Source: G965197405 sp965197405 (lineage in GTDB: Bacteria > Chloroflexota > Dehalococcoidia > Lucifugimonadales > JAGWBF01). From it: DNA of 64,000 nt. The stretch's first letter is position 1. The number at the start of each line of letters is the position of its first letter. The stretch covers positions 2,976,001 through 3,040,000 of the forward strand of contig OZ240206.1 in the NCBI GenBank assembly GCA_965197405.1. Reading direction: 5' to 3'. Under the pieces are notes generated by a model. That model was not told the DNA's origin. It searched no databases and worked only from the letters and a program-made list of their open reading frames with translations. Below, one piece after another: positions 32,931 through 41,765 of this stretch. A program made the position numbers and the translations under genes.

Positions 32931-34052
32931 CTAGAGGTCATATATTCTGGCAGCGTTCGCGCCTACAATCTTGGCTTTCTCCTCCTCGGTGCAGTCCACG
33001 AGAATCTCCTCAATGATCTCGCGGCTTCTCGGAAAGGTGGACTCCGGGTGGGGATAATCCGAACCCCACAGGAGGCTGTCCACTCCTATGAGGTGTCGCC
33101 AAGCTATGCCAAGGCCATCTTCCTGGAAGCCAAGGAATACGTTGGTGTGGAAGAAGTCGCTGGGAAGCAGGTCTCCCTTGAACCGGTAATCGCCAGACCC
33201 GAATGCCCTTTGGGTGTAGGTGTAGTCCATCCTGTCCAGGAAGTGGGGCACCCAGGACAGCTCTTGCTCGACGGAACCCACCTGTAGCGCCGGGTATCGC
33301 TCGAATACGCCGCCGAAGATTATGTAGCCAAGGGACATCCGCACCCAGTAGTCCACGTTTGTGAAGAAGGCGGGCTTCGCGCTATCAAGCTCCATGAATT
33401 GCTGACCCGGCCCCGGACGATTTGTGGTGATATGCAGGCTGAGGGGCATCCGCAGGTCCTGGGCGGCTGCCCAGAGAGGCTCGTATTCCGGCGAATCGTA
33501 CTGTCTTTCCTCGGGGGGATAGATAGTGATCATGGCCCCCGCGAGGCCCAGCCTGGCGGTCCTCTCCAACTCGCTCACGCCGTCTTGCACGTCGTCCACG
33601 TTGACCATGGCAATGCCCTTGAGCCGGTTGGGGAAGGGCTGGCAAAACTCCGCGAGCCAGTCGTTGTAGGCCCTGAACAAGGCGGAAAGAAGCTCGCTGT
33701 CGGGGACTGTGCAGTATAGCTGCAATCCAACTGTGGGATAGAGTATGCTAACGTCTACTCCATCCGCGTCCATGTCCTTTATCTGCTCTTCAGGAATGTA
33801 GCCCCCAGGTCGCACGTCCTCCATCGTGGAGACGTGGCCCAGCTTTTCCGGCTCCTCGAATCTCAAGCCGACCTGCGCTCCGGCGAGGGCGCTCTGTCCC
33901 TTGATGCCATCCGTGAACCACCGGTCCGTGCCGTCCTCCATGCGGACAACGTGGGGAGCCCGGTGCTTGTACTTGGCCTCGACTCTGTCTGTCCACAGGT
34001 CTCGCGGCTCAAAGACGTGGTTGTCTGAGGATATGATTCTGTAACCAGCCAT
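32931..34052 (-). CDS. Amidohydrolase-2 family protein, paralogue A
   Basis: 373 residues. YRIISSDNHVFEPRDLW is the N-terminal metal motif variant of this subgroup (DNH in place of DxH), followed by GVDVSILYPTVGLQLY, RLKGIAMVNVDDVQDGV, MPLSLHITTNRPG (metal His), FERYPALQVGSVEQELSWVP and GVDSLLWGSDYPHPESTFPRS (catalytic Asp and His). Such enzymes include decarboxylases and hydrolases of ring-cleavage products; substrate unknown. Clearly homologous along its length to the protein at 38061. The IS5-type element sits 28 bases beyond its stop. Confidence 0.9.
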   Translation of the reverse strand: MAGYRIISSDNHVFEPRDLWTDRVEAKYKHRAPHVVRMEDGTDRWFTDGIKGQSALAGAQVGLRFEEPEKLGHVSTMEDVRPGGYIPEEQIKDMDADGVDVSILYPTVGLQLYCTVPDSELLSALFRAYNDWLAEFCQPFPNRLKGIAMVNVDDVQDGVSELERTARLGLAGAMITIYPPEERQYDSPEYEPLWAAAQDLRMPLSLHITTNRPGPGQQFMELDSAKPAFFTNVDYWVRMSLGYIIFGGVFERYPALQVGSVEQELSWVPHFLDRMDYTYTQRAFGSGDYRFKGDLLPSDFFHTNVFLGFQEDGLGIAWRHLIGVDSLLWGSDYPHPESTFPRSREIIEEILVDCTEEEKAKIVGANAARIYDL

Positions 34053-34222
34053 GCGTGACCTCCCTGAGTTTTATTTTGCAAAGCGCCCTGGTCCAACTTT
34101 ACCGGTGCTTCTACCGGTGTATATGGGATGGCCCACTCGGTTTCCCCCATCCGGCCAGGCGGCCTTGGGTCTGCCATAGCACGAGTATGCTCGCGGCGTC
34201 CTGATATGTCAACGTGGCCTCA

Positions 34223-35065
34223 TTATATCAGCTTGGCGCACTCATCTATGAGTGGAAACAGCGTATCTCGCTCTGCTGAAGGCAACCCAAACACTATCCT
34301 GTCCACGCCCGCCGCTTCCATCCCCTTTATTAAGTCCGCATCCGGTCGAGCGCCGAATATGGTGACGGAAATAGAGGCCGGGTCTCGCCCCGCTTCCTCT
34401 GCCTGACGCCTGAGCATGGCGATTTTCTCCGGCAGGCTGGGTCCCTGGGCCGGCCTGCCGCCGATGGGCATCCAGCCATCGCAATACTGGATGACCCTGT
34501 CGAAGGTGGTGGGGCCATCCCCTCCCATGATGATCGGTGGATGGGGCTTTTGTTCAGGCTTGGGGTAGGACCATATCTTTTCAAAATTGACGAACCTGCC
34601 GTGATACTCCGCTTCGTCGTTGGCCCATATCTCCTTCATGGACAGCACCTGTTCGCGAAGCAACCCCCAGCGCCTTCGGAAATTGGTCCCGTGATTCTCC
34701 ATCTCCTCGGCGTTCCAGCCTCCTCCTATGCCGAAGATAAACCGCCCCCCGGAGAGCCGGTCCAGGCTGGCCACCTCCTTCGCCGTAATAATCGGGTCGC
34801 GCTCTATCATCAGGCAGATGCCGGTCCCCACTTTCAGGTTGGTGGTGGCCGCGGCGGCAGCGGTCAGGGCCACAAAGGGGTCATAGGTATGCCAGTACTC
34901 CTGTGGCAGATCACCGCCGCCCGGCCAGGGGCTTCGCCTGCTTGCGGGGATATGGGTATGCTCCGGGACCCACATGGACTCAAACCCCCGCTCCTCCAGC
35001 AGACGGGCCAGGTCGTCCGGGCGGATGGCGTAGTCAGTGGCGAACATGGATGCTCCAAACAGCAT
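34223..35065 (-). CDS. LLM-class flavin/F420-dependent oxidoreductase
   Basis: Luciferase-like monooxygenase family, 280 residues. RGFESMWVPEHTHIP, TTNLKVGTGICLMIERDPI, GRFIFGIGGGWNAEEMENHG, and PIIMGGDGPTTFDRVIQYCDGW are typical of the F420-dependent TIGR03619-type group. Substrate unknown. Transcribed leftwards from its own promoter, next to the minus-strand amidohydrolase; the gap of 170 bases between them holds no gene. Confidence 0.92.
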   Translation of the reverse strand: MLFGASMFATDYAIRPDDLARLLEERGFESMWVPEHTHIPASRRSPWPGGGDLPQEYWHTYDPFVALTAAAAATTNLKVGTGICLMIERDPIITAKEVASLDRLSGGRFIFGIGGGWNAEEMENHGTNFRRRWGLLREQVLSMKEIWANDEAEYHGRFVNFEKIWSYPKPEQKPHPPIIMGGDGPTTFDRVIQYCDGWMPIGGRPAQGPSLPEKIAMLRRQAEEAGRDPASISVTIFGARPDADLIKGMEAAGVDRIVFGLPSAERDTLFPLIDECAKLI

Positions 35066-35132
35066 GTTTTCCTCCTAAAGCAGCATCAGAGAAGGCAAGC
35101 CCTCCCTTACCGAGGGTCCCCGTTTGGCACCG

Positions 35133-35161
35133 AGGATAATTCAATGCAATCCGCTTGTCAA
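35133..35161 (-). promoter_or_regulatory. Sigma-70-like promoter for the 34223 LLM gene
   Basis: Minus strand TTGACA (35156-35161) and TATCCT (35133-35138), 17 bases apart, 70 bases before the start codon. Confidence 0.65.
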
Positions 35162-35294
35162 GCGCTGCGGAGAGCCGGAAAACCCGCCCCTACTCTCTTC
35201 GTTGCAGGCGTGATACACTTGACGAAACGATGGATGACGGGTTGGTCCCTGCTATCGAGAGACTGAATCGCGAGGGGAAGGGAGGCCGTGCGCT

Positions 35295-36239
35295 ATGGCC
35301 GCTGCTACCGGGAGAGGGCCGCTACGAGTCATGGAGACGTTCCGCTCCCTGTTTTATACACCCATCTACGTGGCCGTCTCCGGAGGCTTTTTCGAGCGAG
35401 AAGGCTTGGACGTGGAGTTCTCCACCTGCCCACCGGGGCATCATGGGTTGAGCGCCCTGAACGCCCGAATAGCGGACATCGTCCAGAGCGGCCCGATGCG
35501 AAGCATAATCTCCGCCGACTGGGGCGCTGAGGCTGTGCCGCTGCATATCATCGAGATTAACAGTCGCGACGGTTTCTTCCTGGTCGGCCGTGCGCCCCAG
35601 GAGCGCTTCCAGTGGACCGACCTGAAAAGCGCTACCCTCATCCCCGTGGGGTTCTCGCCCATGCCCAGGGCTTCCCTCAAGTACGCCCTCAAACGCAAAG
35701 GGGTGGACCTCGAGGATGTCCGGACAATAGATGGGCTTCCCCTCCAGGAAGCGGTGGACTCTTTCAGGCGTGGGGAAGGCGACTTTATCCATATACCGCA
35801 GCCCGCCGTGGAGCAGCTGGTCCACGAAGGCGTGGGGCACGTGGCAGCCGCTTTGGGTCCTGTGAACGGTCACATAGCCTACAGCTCCTTTGCCGTCACC
35901 CATCGTTTCCTTCCTTCCGGGGCCGAGGCGGTACAGCGGTTCACCGATGGCTTCTACAAGGCCCAGAGATGGCTGGCCGAGCAGGATGCCGAGGCTGTGG
36001 CCGACTCCGTTGGGCCATTCTTTCACGGCGTGGACGGCGGCGTGATAGCAAAGGCCGTGGCGCGATACAAAGAGCAGCACACATGGGCCGAGGACCCCCT
36101 GCTGAGGGAGGACGGCTACAACGTCTTGCAGGACGTTCTGGTGGAGGCCGGCCTGGTCAAGTCGCGCCAACCCTATGAAAGCATCGTCCGGCCCGACTTT
36201 GCCCAGAACGCTATAGACAGATGGGCGCCTGCCTCATAG
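35295..36239 (+). CDS. THI5/NMT1-like ABC substrate-binding domain protein without signal peptide
   Basis: 314 residues. METFRSLFYTPIYVAVSGGFFEREGLDVEF is the start of the periplasmic-binding-fold seen in SsuA/THI5 proteins, then GPMRSIISADWG, FFLVGRAPQERFQW, LIPVGFSPMPRASLKYALKR and GDFIHIPQPAVEQLV. There is no signal peptide or lipobox, which is odd for a transporter component and suggests a cytoplasmic ligand-sensing or enzymatic role, or an N-terminus missed upstream. No permease gene adjoins it. First gene of a plus-strand catabolic run. Confidence 0.75.
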   Translation: MAAATGRGPLRVMETFRSLFYTPIYVAVSGGFFEREGLDVEFSTCPPGHHGLSALNARIADIVQSGPMRSIISADWGAEAVPLHIIEINSRDGFFLVGRAPQERFQWTDLKSATLIPVGFSPMPRASLKYALKRKGVDLEDVRTIDGLPLQEAVDSFRRGEGDFIHIPQPAVEQLVHEGVGHVAAALGPVNGHIAYSSFAVTHRFLPSGAEAVQRFTDGFYKAQRWLAEQDAEAVADSVGPFFHGVDGGVIAKAVARYKEQHTWAEDPLLREDGYNVLQDVLVEAGLVKSRQPYESIVRPDFAQNAIDRWAPAS

Positions 36240-36268
36240 ACCTCATAAGATATGGATAAGGAGTAGAG

Positions 36269-37045
36269 ATGACACTGGATGGCAAAGTGGCCGTCGTCAC
36301 CGGGGGCAGCCGGGGCATTGGCCGGGCCGTCTGCCTGGGGCTGGCTGCCCACGGGGCGGGGGTTGTGGCTGCCGCCCGTACTGAGACCGATACTTCGGCG
36401 GGGACCCGGTTCGAGAAGTACGCTTCCGGGACGGTCCACGACACCGCGCGAAGGATTAACGAAGGCGGCGGCACGGCCATCGCCGTCAGGTGCGACGTGA
36501 CGCAGGTGGATGACATTCGCCACCTGATGGACACTACCGTTGCCCGCTTTGGACGCCTGGACGTGCTGGTGTGCAACGCCGGCATAGACTGTGAATCGCC
36601 GGTGGTGGACCTGGACGTTGACCTTCTGGACCGGTGCCTAGCCGTGAACGTGCGGGGTCCGCTGCTGTTATGTAAATACGCCCTGCCCACCATGCTGGCC
36701 CAGAGCTCCGGCGCTATTTTCGGCATTACCTCCGGGTCGGCGCGAGTATATCGCCCCGGTCGAGTGGGCTACTCCATGAGCAAGGCCGCCCTCGAAAGGA
36801 TACTCTTGAGCCTGGCCGAGGAGCTCCGTCCCCACAACATCGCCGTCAACGTGCTGAACCCTGGCCGGATTGACACCTGGATGAACCGCAATGGCGACTG
36901 GCCCGGCACGGCCCACATGCCGATGGAGCAGCCCGATGTCGTTGTTCCCGCCGCCGTCTGGCTCGCGAGCCGGACCGCCGCTACCTTCACGGGCCAGGTG
37001 CTGGAGCGGGCAGACTTCGACCCGGACAACCCGCCGGGACCCTAG
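36269..37045 (+). CDS. SDR-family oxidoreductase
   Basis: NAD(P)-dependent short-chain dehydrogenase, 258 residues. VAVVTGGSRGIGRAVCLGLA is the cofactor loop, CNAGID follows, and GYSMSKAALERILLSLAEEL has the catalytic Tyr-x-x-x-Lys. Substrate unknown. Thirty bases after the binding-domain gene; part of a run of five plus-strand catabolic genes. Confidence 0.93.
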   Translation: MTLDGKVAVVTGGSRGIGRAVCLGLAAHGAGVVAAARTETDTSAGTRFEKYASGTVHDTARRINEGGGTAIAVRCDVTQVDDIRHLMDTTVARFGRLDVLVCNAGIDCESPVVDLDVDLLDRCLAVNVRGPLLLCKYALPTMLAQSSGAIFGITSGSARVYRPGRVGYSMSKAALERILLSLAEELRPHNIAVNVLNPGRIDTWMNRNGDWPGTAHMPMEQPDVVVPAAVWLASRTAATFTGQVLERADFDPDNPPGP

Positions 37046-37155
37046 CCGAAAGCGCTTCCACTCCACCCAGGCATCCGGGGTGAAAGGGTCTCCCCTCATT
37101 ATGCTACAATCTTGTCTAACCGGAGAAAGACCCTGGCGCAGAGAAGGTGGACAGT

Positions 37156-37953
37156 ATGGAGGAAAGACGGCCAAGGCTCGAGGGAAAGGTCGCCATCATC
37201 ACCGGCGCCGGGTCCAGCGGGCCGGGCGTTGGGACGGGCAAAGCCATGTCCATCGTTTTTGCGCGGGAGGGAGCCAGGGTCTTGCTGGTGGACCTGGTGG
37301 CCGACCGAGCCGAGGAGACCCTCGCAACCATCCGGGCGGAGGGGGGCGAAGCGTCATTATATGAGGCTGACGTCACCAGGGCCGCAGACTGCGAAGCTAT
37401 GGTAAAGGCCGCCCTGGACCGGTACGGCGGCCTGCATATCCTGGTCAACAACGTGGCCATACTCGTCGAAGGCTCTCTGCTGGAGGTAACCGAGGAGGAA
37501 TGGGAGCGAGTCCTTAGTGTAAACCTCAAGAGCGCCATGCTGGTCAGCAAGTACGCGGTGCCCAGGATGATTGAGGGTGGCGGCGGCGCTATTGTCAACA
37601 TCTCTTCGGGCGCCGCGATACGGGGAGGGGGCAGGGTCATAGCCTACGCGGCCGCCAAGGGAGGGATTGACGCCCTGACCCGCCAATTGGCGGTAGCCCA
37701 CGGCAGGGACAACATACGAGTGAACGGCATCCACCCGGGGACCCTCCTCACACCCATGACGGCCCACGAATGGGCAACGGAAGAGTCGAAGGAGCAGCGC
37801 GTCTTGTCCACGCCCCTGGGGACGGAAGGCACGGCCTGGGACGTGGCTTGGGCAGCTTTGTTCCTTGTCAGTGACGAGGCCCGCTGGGTTACAGGCGCTA
37901 TGCTGCCGGTGGACGGGGGGAGCCTGGCGATGTGGCCCTCTCTGACGCTTTAG
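37156..37953 (+). CDS. SDR-family oxidoreductase with modified glycine loop
   Basis: 265 residues from the ATG at 37156 (AGAAGG upstream; a GTG at 37147 is possible). The cofactor loop is ITGAGSSGPGVGTGKAMSIV, longer than the usual TGxxxGIG by several residues. NNVAILVEG, IVNISSGAAIRGGGRVIAYAAAKGG (catalytic Tyr and Lys) and a C-terminal WVTGAMLPVDGGS are standard. Likely oxidises or reduces a hydroxyl/keto intermediate in the same pathway as its neighbours. Confidence 0.92.
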   Translation: MEERRPRLEGKVAIITGAGSSGPGVGTGKAMSIVFAREGARVLLVDLVADRAEETLATIRAEGGEASLYEADVTRAADCEAMVKAALDRYGGLHILVNNVAILVEGSLLEVTEEEWERVLSVNLKSAMLVSKYAVPRMIEGGGGAIVNISSGAAIRGGGRVIAYAAAKGGIDALTRQLAVAHGRDNIRVNGIHPGTLLTPMTAHEWATEESKEQRVLSTPLGTEGTAWDVAWAALFLVSDEARWVTGAMLPVDGGSLAMWPSLTL

Positions 37954-38060
37954 GCCTGGGACGCCGCAATTTCCCCTTGAGTCCCCTTGGACTGAGAAAG
38001 TCATACCCGCATCAAAGCTGAGAAAGGCTTTTTACAAGACAAAACGCAGGAGGCTCAAGC

Positions 38061-39170
38061 ATGGCTAGCTACCGGATCATATCATCGGATAACCACGTTG
38101 TGGAGCCACCGGACCTATGGACAAGCAGGGTCGAGTCCAGGTTCAAGGACCGGGCACCGCGCATTGTCCGTGAGGAAAGCGGCGGCGACTTTTGGAAATG
38201 CGACGGCAAGACGATAATGCCCGTTGCAGCGGGGACACAGGCGGGAGTGAGGTTTGAGGAGCCGGAGAAGCTGAGTCTCGACGCCACACAGGAAAACGTC
38301 CCCCTTGGGGGTTACGTTCCCGAGGAGCACGTGAAGGACATTGCCATTGACGGGATGGATGCGGGCATACTCTATCCCACCACCGGGCTTTTGCTTTTCA
38401 GCGTGCCCGACAGCGAGCTCACGTCGGCCATCTTCGGTGCGTATAACGACTGGCTTGCAGAGTTCTGCAAGCCGTTTCCCAGGCAGCTCAAGGGCATTGC
38501 CATGGTCAACGTGGACGACGTGCAGGAGGGTATAAAGGAGTTAGAGCGCTGCGCGAACATGGGGCTTATAGGGGCCATGATAACGGTATATCCCCCGGAG
38601 GGCAGAGGGTATCATTTGCCGGAGTACGAACCCATCTGGGCGGCGTCCCAAGATCTGGACATGCCTCTCAGCCTCCATGCCGCCACGAATCGGGGCGAGG
38701 AGTTTAGCTCCGGCGCCGGAGGCCTTTCCACCCTGATTAACATGGACCACTGGGTGCGAATGTCCCTCAGCGGGATGACCCTGAGCGGCGTGTTCGAGCG
38801 CTATCCCAGGCTGCGGATAGGGGCGATAGAGCACGAGTTGGCCTGGATTCCCCACTTTCTGGACCGGATAGACTACGCCTACAGTCAGAGGGTCCCCATG
38901 GGTGATTCGCACCGGTTTGGCGAGGACATGCTCCCCAGCGACTACATCCACCGGAACGTGTTCTACGGCTTCCAGGAAGACGCCCTGGGCATAAGGGACC
39001 GCCACATCATAGGAGTGGACAGCCTCATGTGGGGCGCGGATTACCCTCATATCGAGTCCACCTTCCCAAGGAGCCAGCAGATACTCGAGGAGATCCTGGT
39101 TGACTGTACCGAGGAGGAGAAGGCCAAGATCGCCGGTGGGAATGCCGCCAGGATATACCATATTGACTAG
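38061..39170 (+). CDS. Amidohydrolase-2 family protein, paralogue B
   Basis: 369 residues. Matches paralogue A (32931) throughout: YRIISSDNHVVEPPDLW, GGYVPEEHVKDIAIDGMDAG, LKGIAMVNVDDVQEGIKELE, MPLSLHAATNRG and GVDSLMWGADYPHIESTFPRS. A run AGGAGGCTC precedes the ATG. It ends eight bases before the flavoprotein gene, implying translational coupling. Confidence 0.91.
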   Translation: MASYRIISSDNHVVEPPDLWTSRVESRFKDRAPRIVREESGGDFWKCDGKTIMPVAAGTQAGVRFEEPEKLSLDATQENVPLGGYVPEEHVKDIAIDGMDAGILYPTTGLLLFSVPDSELTSAIFGAYNDWLAEFCKPFPRQLKGIAMVNVDDVQEGIKELERCANMGLIGAMITVYPPEGRGYHLPEYEPIWAASQDLDMPLSLHAATNRGEEFSSGAGGLSTLINMDHWVRMSLSGMTLSGVFERYPRLRIGAIEHELAWIPHFLDRIDYAYSQRVPMGDSHRFGEDMLPSDYIHRNVFYGFQEDALGIRDRHIIGVDSLMWGADYPHIESTFPRSQQILEEILVDCTEEEKAKIAGGNAARIYHID

Positions 39171-39178
39171 GTGACGGA

Positions 39179-40375
39179 ATGGGACGGGTATTTCCGAGGG
39201 AACGCGAGGAAAAGCTTAGGGCGCTTCTCGACGCCGTGGAGGATGTGCGCGAGACCCTGACAGCCGGCGTGGACGAGGCGGAGGCGATCGCGACGCTCCC
39301 GGCGGCGACGGTGGATGCCCTCTACGAGTCGGGACTCTTTGCCCTGAAGCTGCCCGCAGCCTTCGGGGGCGCCGAGGCCGACCCTGTGACGCAGCTCAAG
39401 GTTATTGAGGCCTTGACGCGCATTGATCCGTCTGCGGGCTGGTGTACGATGATCGGCGCGAGCGCCGCCGCCATGCTCGCCGTCTTTCTCCCCGACGAGG
39501 CGATTGAGCAGGTATTCGCCGGAGGGTGCGTGCCCAGGGCAGCGGGCGTATTCATGCCCTCTGGCAAGGCAGTCTCAACGGAGGGCGGCTATATCGTCAG
39601 CGGTCGCTGGTCCTTCGCCAGCGGCATCCTACACTCCCAGTGGGTCTCCGCAGGAACGCTTGTCGCACCCGATGGGTCTAATGGGGCCGATGAGAGAAGT
39701 GGGACCGAGCGACGAATGGTCGTCTTCCCCACTTCGGAAGCACAGATTCACGATAACTGGCAGGTTGTGGGGCTCAAAGGTACGGGCAGCAACGATTTCT
39801 CGGTCTCCAATCTGTTCGTCCCCGAAGCGTTCACCTGGGATGTGATGCGAGCCTTGCCGAAGCGCGGCGGGCCACTGTACCACCTGGGTATTCCGGCGTT
39901 TGTGGCGAATGAACACTCTGCATTCGCCCTGGGCGTAGGACGGCGGGCCCTCGACGCGATCATAGAGCTAGCCCGGGAGAAGCGGCGGGGGTATGGCAGC
40001 ACCTCCCCGCTAGCCATGAGGCCCTCCTTCCAGAGGGCCATAGGCGAGTGTGACCTTCGTCTGCGAGCGTCCCGCGCGCTCGTAATCGAGGTCCTCGAGG
40101 AGGCATGGGAGACGGTCTGTCGAGACTATGCGCTCAGTCCCGGGCTACAGGCTGAGATGCGAAGCTCGGCCGCGTTTACCACTGAGGTCGCCGCGGACAT
40201 TACCTCATTGGCCTTTCGCTACGGTGGGGGTGAGGCTGTATACCTGTCGAGTACTCTGCAACGCTGTTTGCGAGACATCAACACGGCAGCCCAACATCTG
40301 ATGGTGAGTGACTCTTCCTACGAGAACCACGGGCAGTTTGCCCTGGGACTACCCAACGCCAATGCGATGGGCTGA
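39179..40375 (+). CDS. Acyl-CoA-dehydrogenase-like flavoprotein (monooxygenase type)
   Basis: 398 residues of the acyl-CoA dehydrogenase fold, closest in pattern to the HsaA/HpaB-like group D flavin monooxygenases that take FMNH2 or FADH2 and oxygen: an N-terminal helical region (ATVDALYESGLFALKLPAAFGG), ALTRIDPSAGWCTMIGAS, GGYIVSGRWSFASGILHSQW, VGLKGTGSNDFSVSNLFVP and a C-terminal helix bundle ending DSSYENHGQFALGLPNANA. A hydroxylating role next to an amidohydrolase and LLM genes fits degradation of aromatic or cyclic organics. Confidence 0.85.
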   Translation: MGRVFPREREEKLRALLDAVEDVRETLTAGVDEAEAIATLPAATVDALYESGLFALKLPAAFGGAEADPVTQLKVIEALTRIDPSAGWCTMIGASAAAMLAVFLPDEAIEQVFAGGCVPRAAGVFMPSGKAVSTEGGYIVSGRWSFASGILHSQWVSAGTLVAPDGSNGADERSGTERRMVVFPTSEAQIHDNWQVVGLKGTGSNDFSVSNLFVPEAFTWDVMRALPKRGGPLYHLGIPAFVANEHSAFALGVGRRALDAIIELAREKRRGYGSTSPLAMRPSFQRAIGECDLRLRASRALVIEVLEEAWETVCRDYALSPGLQAEMRSSAAFTTEVAADITSLAFRYGGGEAVYLSSTLQRCLRDINTAAQHLMVSDSSYENHGQFALGLPNANAMG

Positions 40376-40444
40376 CACCGGCCAAGGCCCCTCTGCAGAC
40401 CGCAAAGACCACGACCACACGGTGTTTCGAGCGCGGTCGAGTGT

Positions 40445-40473
40445 TTGACGCTTCTGGGAGGTGGTGCTAAACT
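40445..40473 (+). promoter_or_regulatory. Sigma-70-like promoter for the 40586 LLM gene
   Basis: TTGACG (40445-40450) and TAAACT (40468-40473), 17 bases apart. The transcript would have a leader of about 105 bases before the ATG at 40586. Confidence 0.55.
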
Positions 40474-40585
40474 CTCGTCCATAATGGATGCGCCTTCGCT
40501 TCAGGCACAAATCGGTCCAAATGGGAAATGGCGGAGGAAGTAACGGTCCTCTACTTTCGCCATCTCTTGGAGCAAGAGGAGAGAC

Positions 40586-41593
40586 ATGACGCGACTTGGA
40601 ATGCGTTTGAATGGCGGGCTGCCCTTCACCCTACAGGAGTCACTGGAGATGACCTCCCTGGCCGAGGAGAGAGGGTATGAGGCTATCTGGCTGCCCGAGG
40701 CCATAGGCAGCGATGCCCTGACTCAACTGACGTACCTTGCCACGGCTACCCGGCGCATCAGGCTTGGCACAGGCATCCTCCCCATATTCTATAGAACGCC
40801 GACGCTGCTGGCCATGTCCGCCAGCAGTCTGGACGACATCTCCCAGGGGCGCTTCATTCTCGGCCTGGGAGTGGGACACCAGAGGTTTGTGGAGTATGCG
40901 CATGGCGTACCCTTTGGCCGGCCCATCACCCGTATGCGCGAGACGGTGGAGATAGTCCGCCGGTTGCTGCAGGGAGAGCGCTTCACTCACAAAGGACGGG
41001 TCTTCAATACCCAGGACTCCGGTCTGGGTGTCACCCCCGCGCGGCCCGATATACCCATATACCTGGCCGCCCTGGGACCCCGGATGATAGAGCTGGCGGG
41101 AGAGGTTGCCGACGGAGTAATCCTGATCTGGGCATCGCCCGGCTACATCAGACGAGCTATGGAACATCTCCGTCGCGGCGCAGAGAGGGCCGGGCGCAAT
41201 CCGGATGATATAGACGTGGCGTGCTACCTGAGCGTCGCCGTGGTGGAGGACGGGTTAAACATAACGGAGCAGGTGCTACCTGCCTTGCAGCAGGAGATCG
41301 CCCGCTACTCCAGCATGCCCTTCTATAAGAGCTATTTCGAGCAGAGCGGCTTCAAGGAGGAAGCTGATGCGGTCGCCCAGGCCCTCGAACGCGGCGATGC
41401 GGTCGCCGCGGCGGCTGCAATCAGCGACACTATGCAACGTGAGCTGGGCATCTTTGGCACCGCCGAGCAGTGCCGTCAAGAGGTTGAGGCCCGCCGAGCT
41501 CTGGGCGTGAAGCTGCCTGTGATAGCGCCCCTGGCAGTTGGCGCCGACCCGATGGGGTCTTTCAGGGCTACGATAGAAGCCTTTTCGGGATGA
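40586..41593 (+). CDS. LLM-class F420-dependent oxidoreductase
   Basis: 335 residues, close in pattern to methylenetetrahydromethanopterin-reductase-like F420 enzymes. RGYEAIWLPEAIGSDALTQL, RRIRLGTGILPIFYRTPTLLA, GRFILGLGVGHQRFVEYAHG, PDIPIYLAALGPRMIELAGEVADG are the family blocks. AAGAGGAGAG precedes the ATG. Ends the catabolic run that starts at 35295. Confidence 0.92.
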   Translation: MTRLGMRLNGGLPFTLQESLEMTSLAEERGYEAIWLPEAIGSDALTQLTYLATATRRIRLGTGILPIFYRTPTLLAMSASSLDDISQGRFILGLGVGHQRFVEYAHGVPFGRPITRMRETVEIVRRLLQGERFTHKGRVFNTQDSGLGVTPARPDIPIYLAALGPRMIELAGEVADGVILIWASPGYIRRAMEHLRRGAERAGRNPDDIDVACYLSVAVVEDGLNITEQVLPALQQEIARYSSMPFYKSYFEQSGFKEEADAVAQALERGDAVAAAAAISDTMQRELGIFGTAEQCRQEVEARRALGVKLPVIAPLAVGADPMGSFRATIEAFSG

Positions 41594-41765
41594 CCTCGTT
41601 ACATATCCAACATATCCACGCATATTCCGGCACGCCTGGGCATACCTGAAGAAGGCTGCCCGTAATGACGCTCTGTACACACACCGGAATGTCACCCTGA
41701 GCTAATAGGGTGAAGACGGCCGTGGATTTCAGCCTCGGCATTATAGCGGGAGAGAGGTGCACCAA

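Noticed and set aside
41594..41765. tRNA gene in the gap before malate synthase
   Set aside because: No cloverleaf with a TTCGA-type T loop could be formed; nor in the other gaps inspected.
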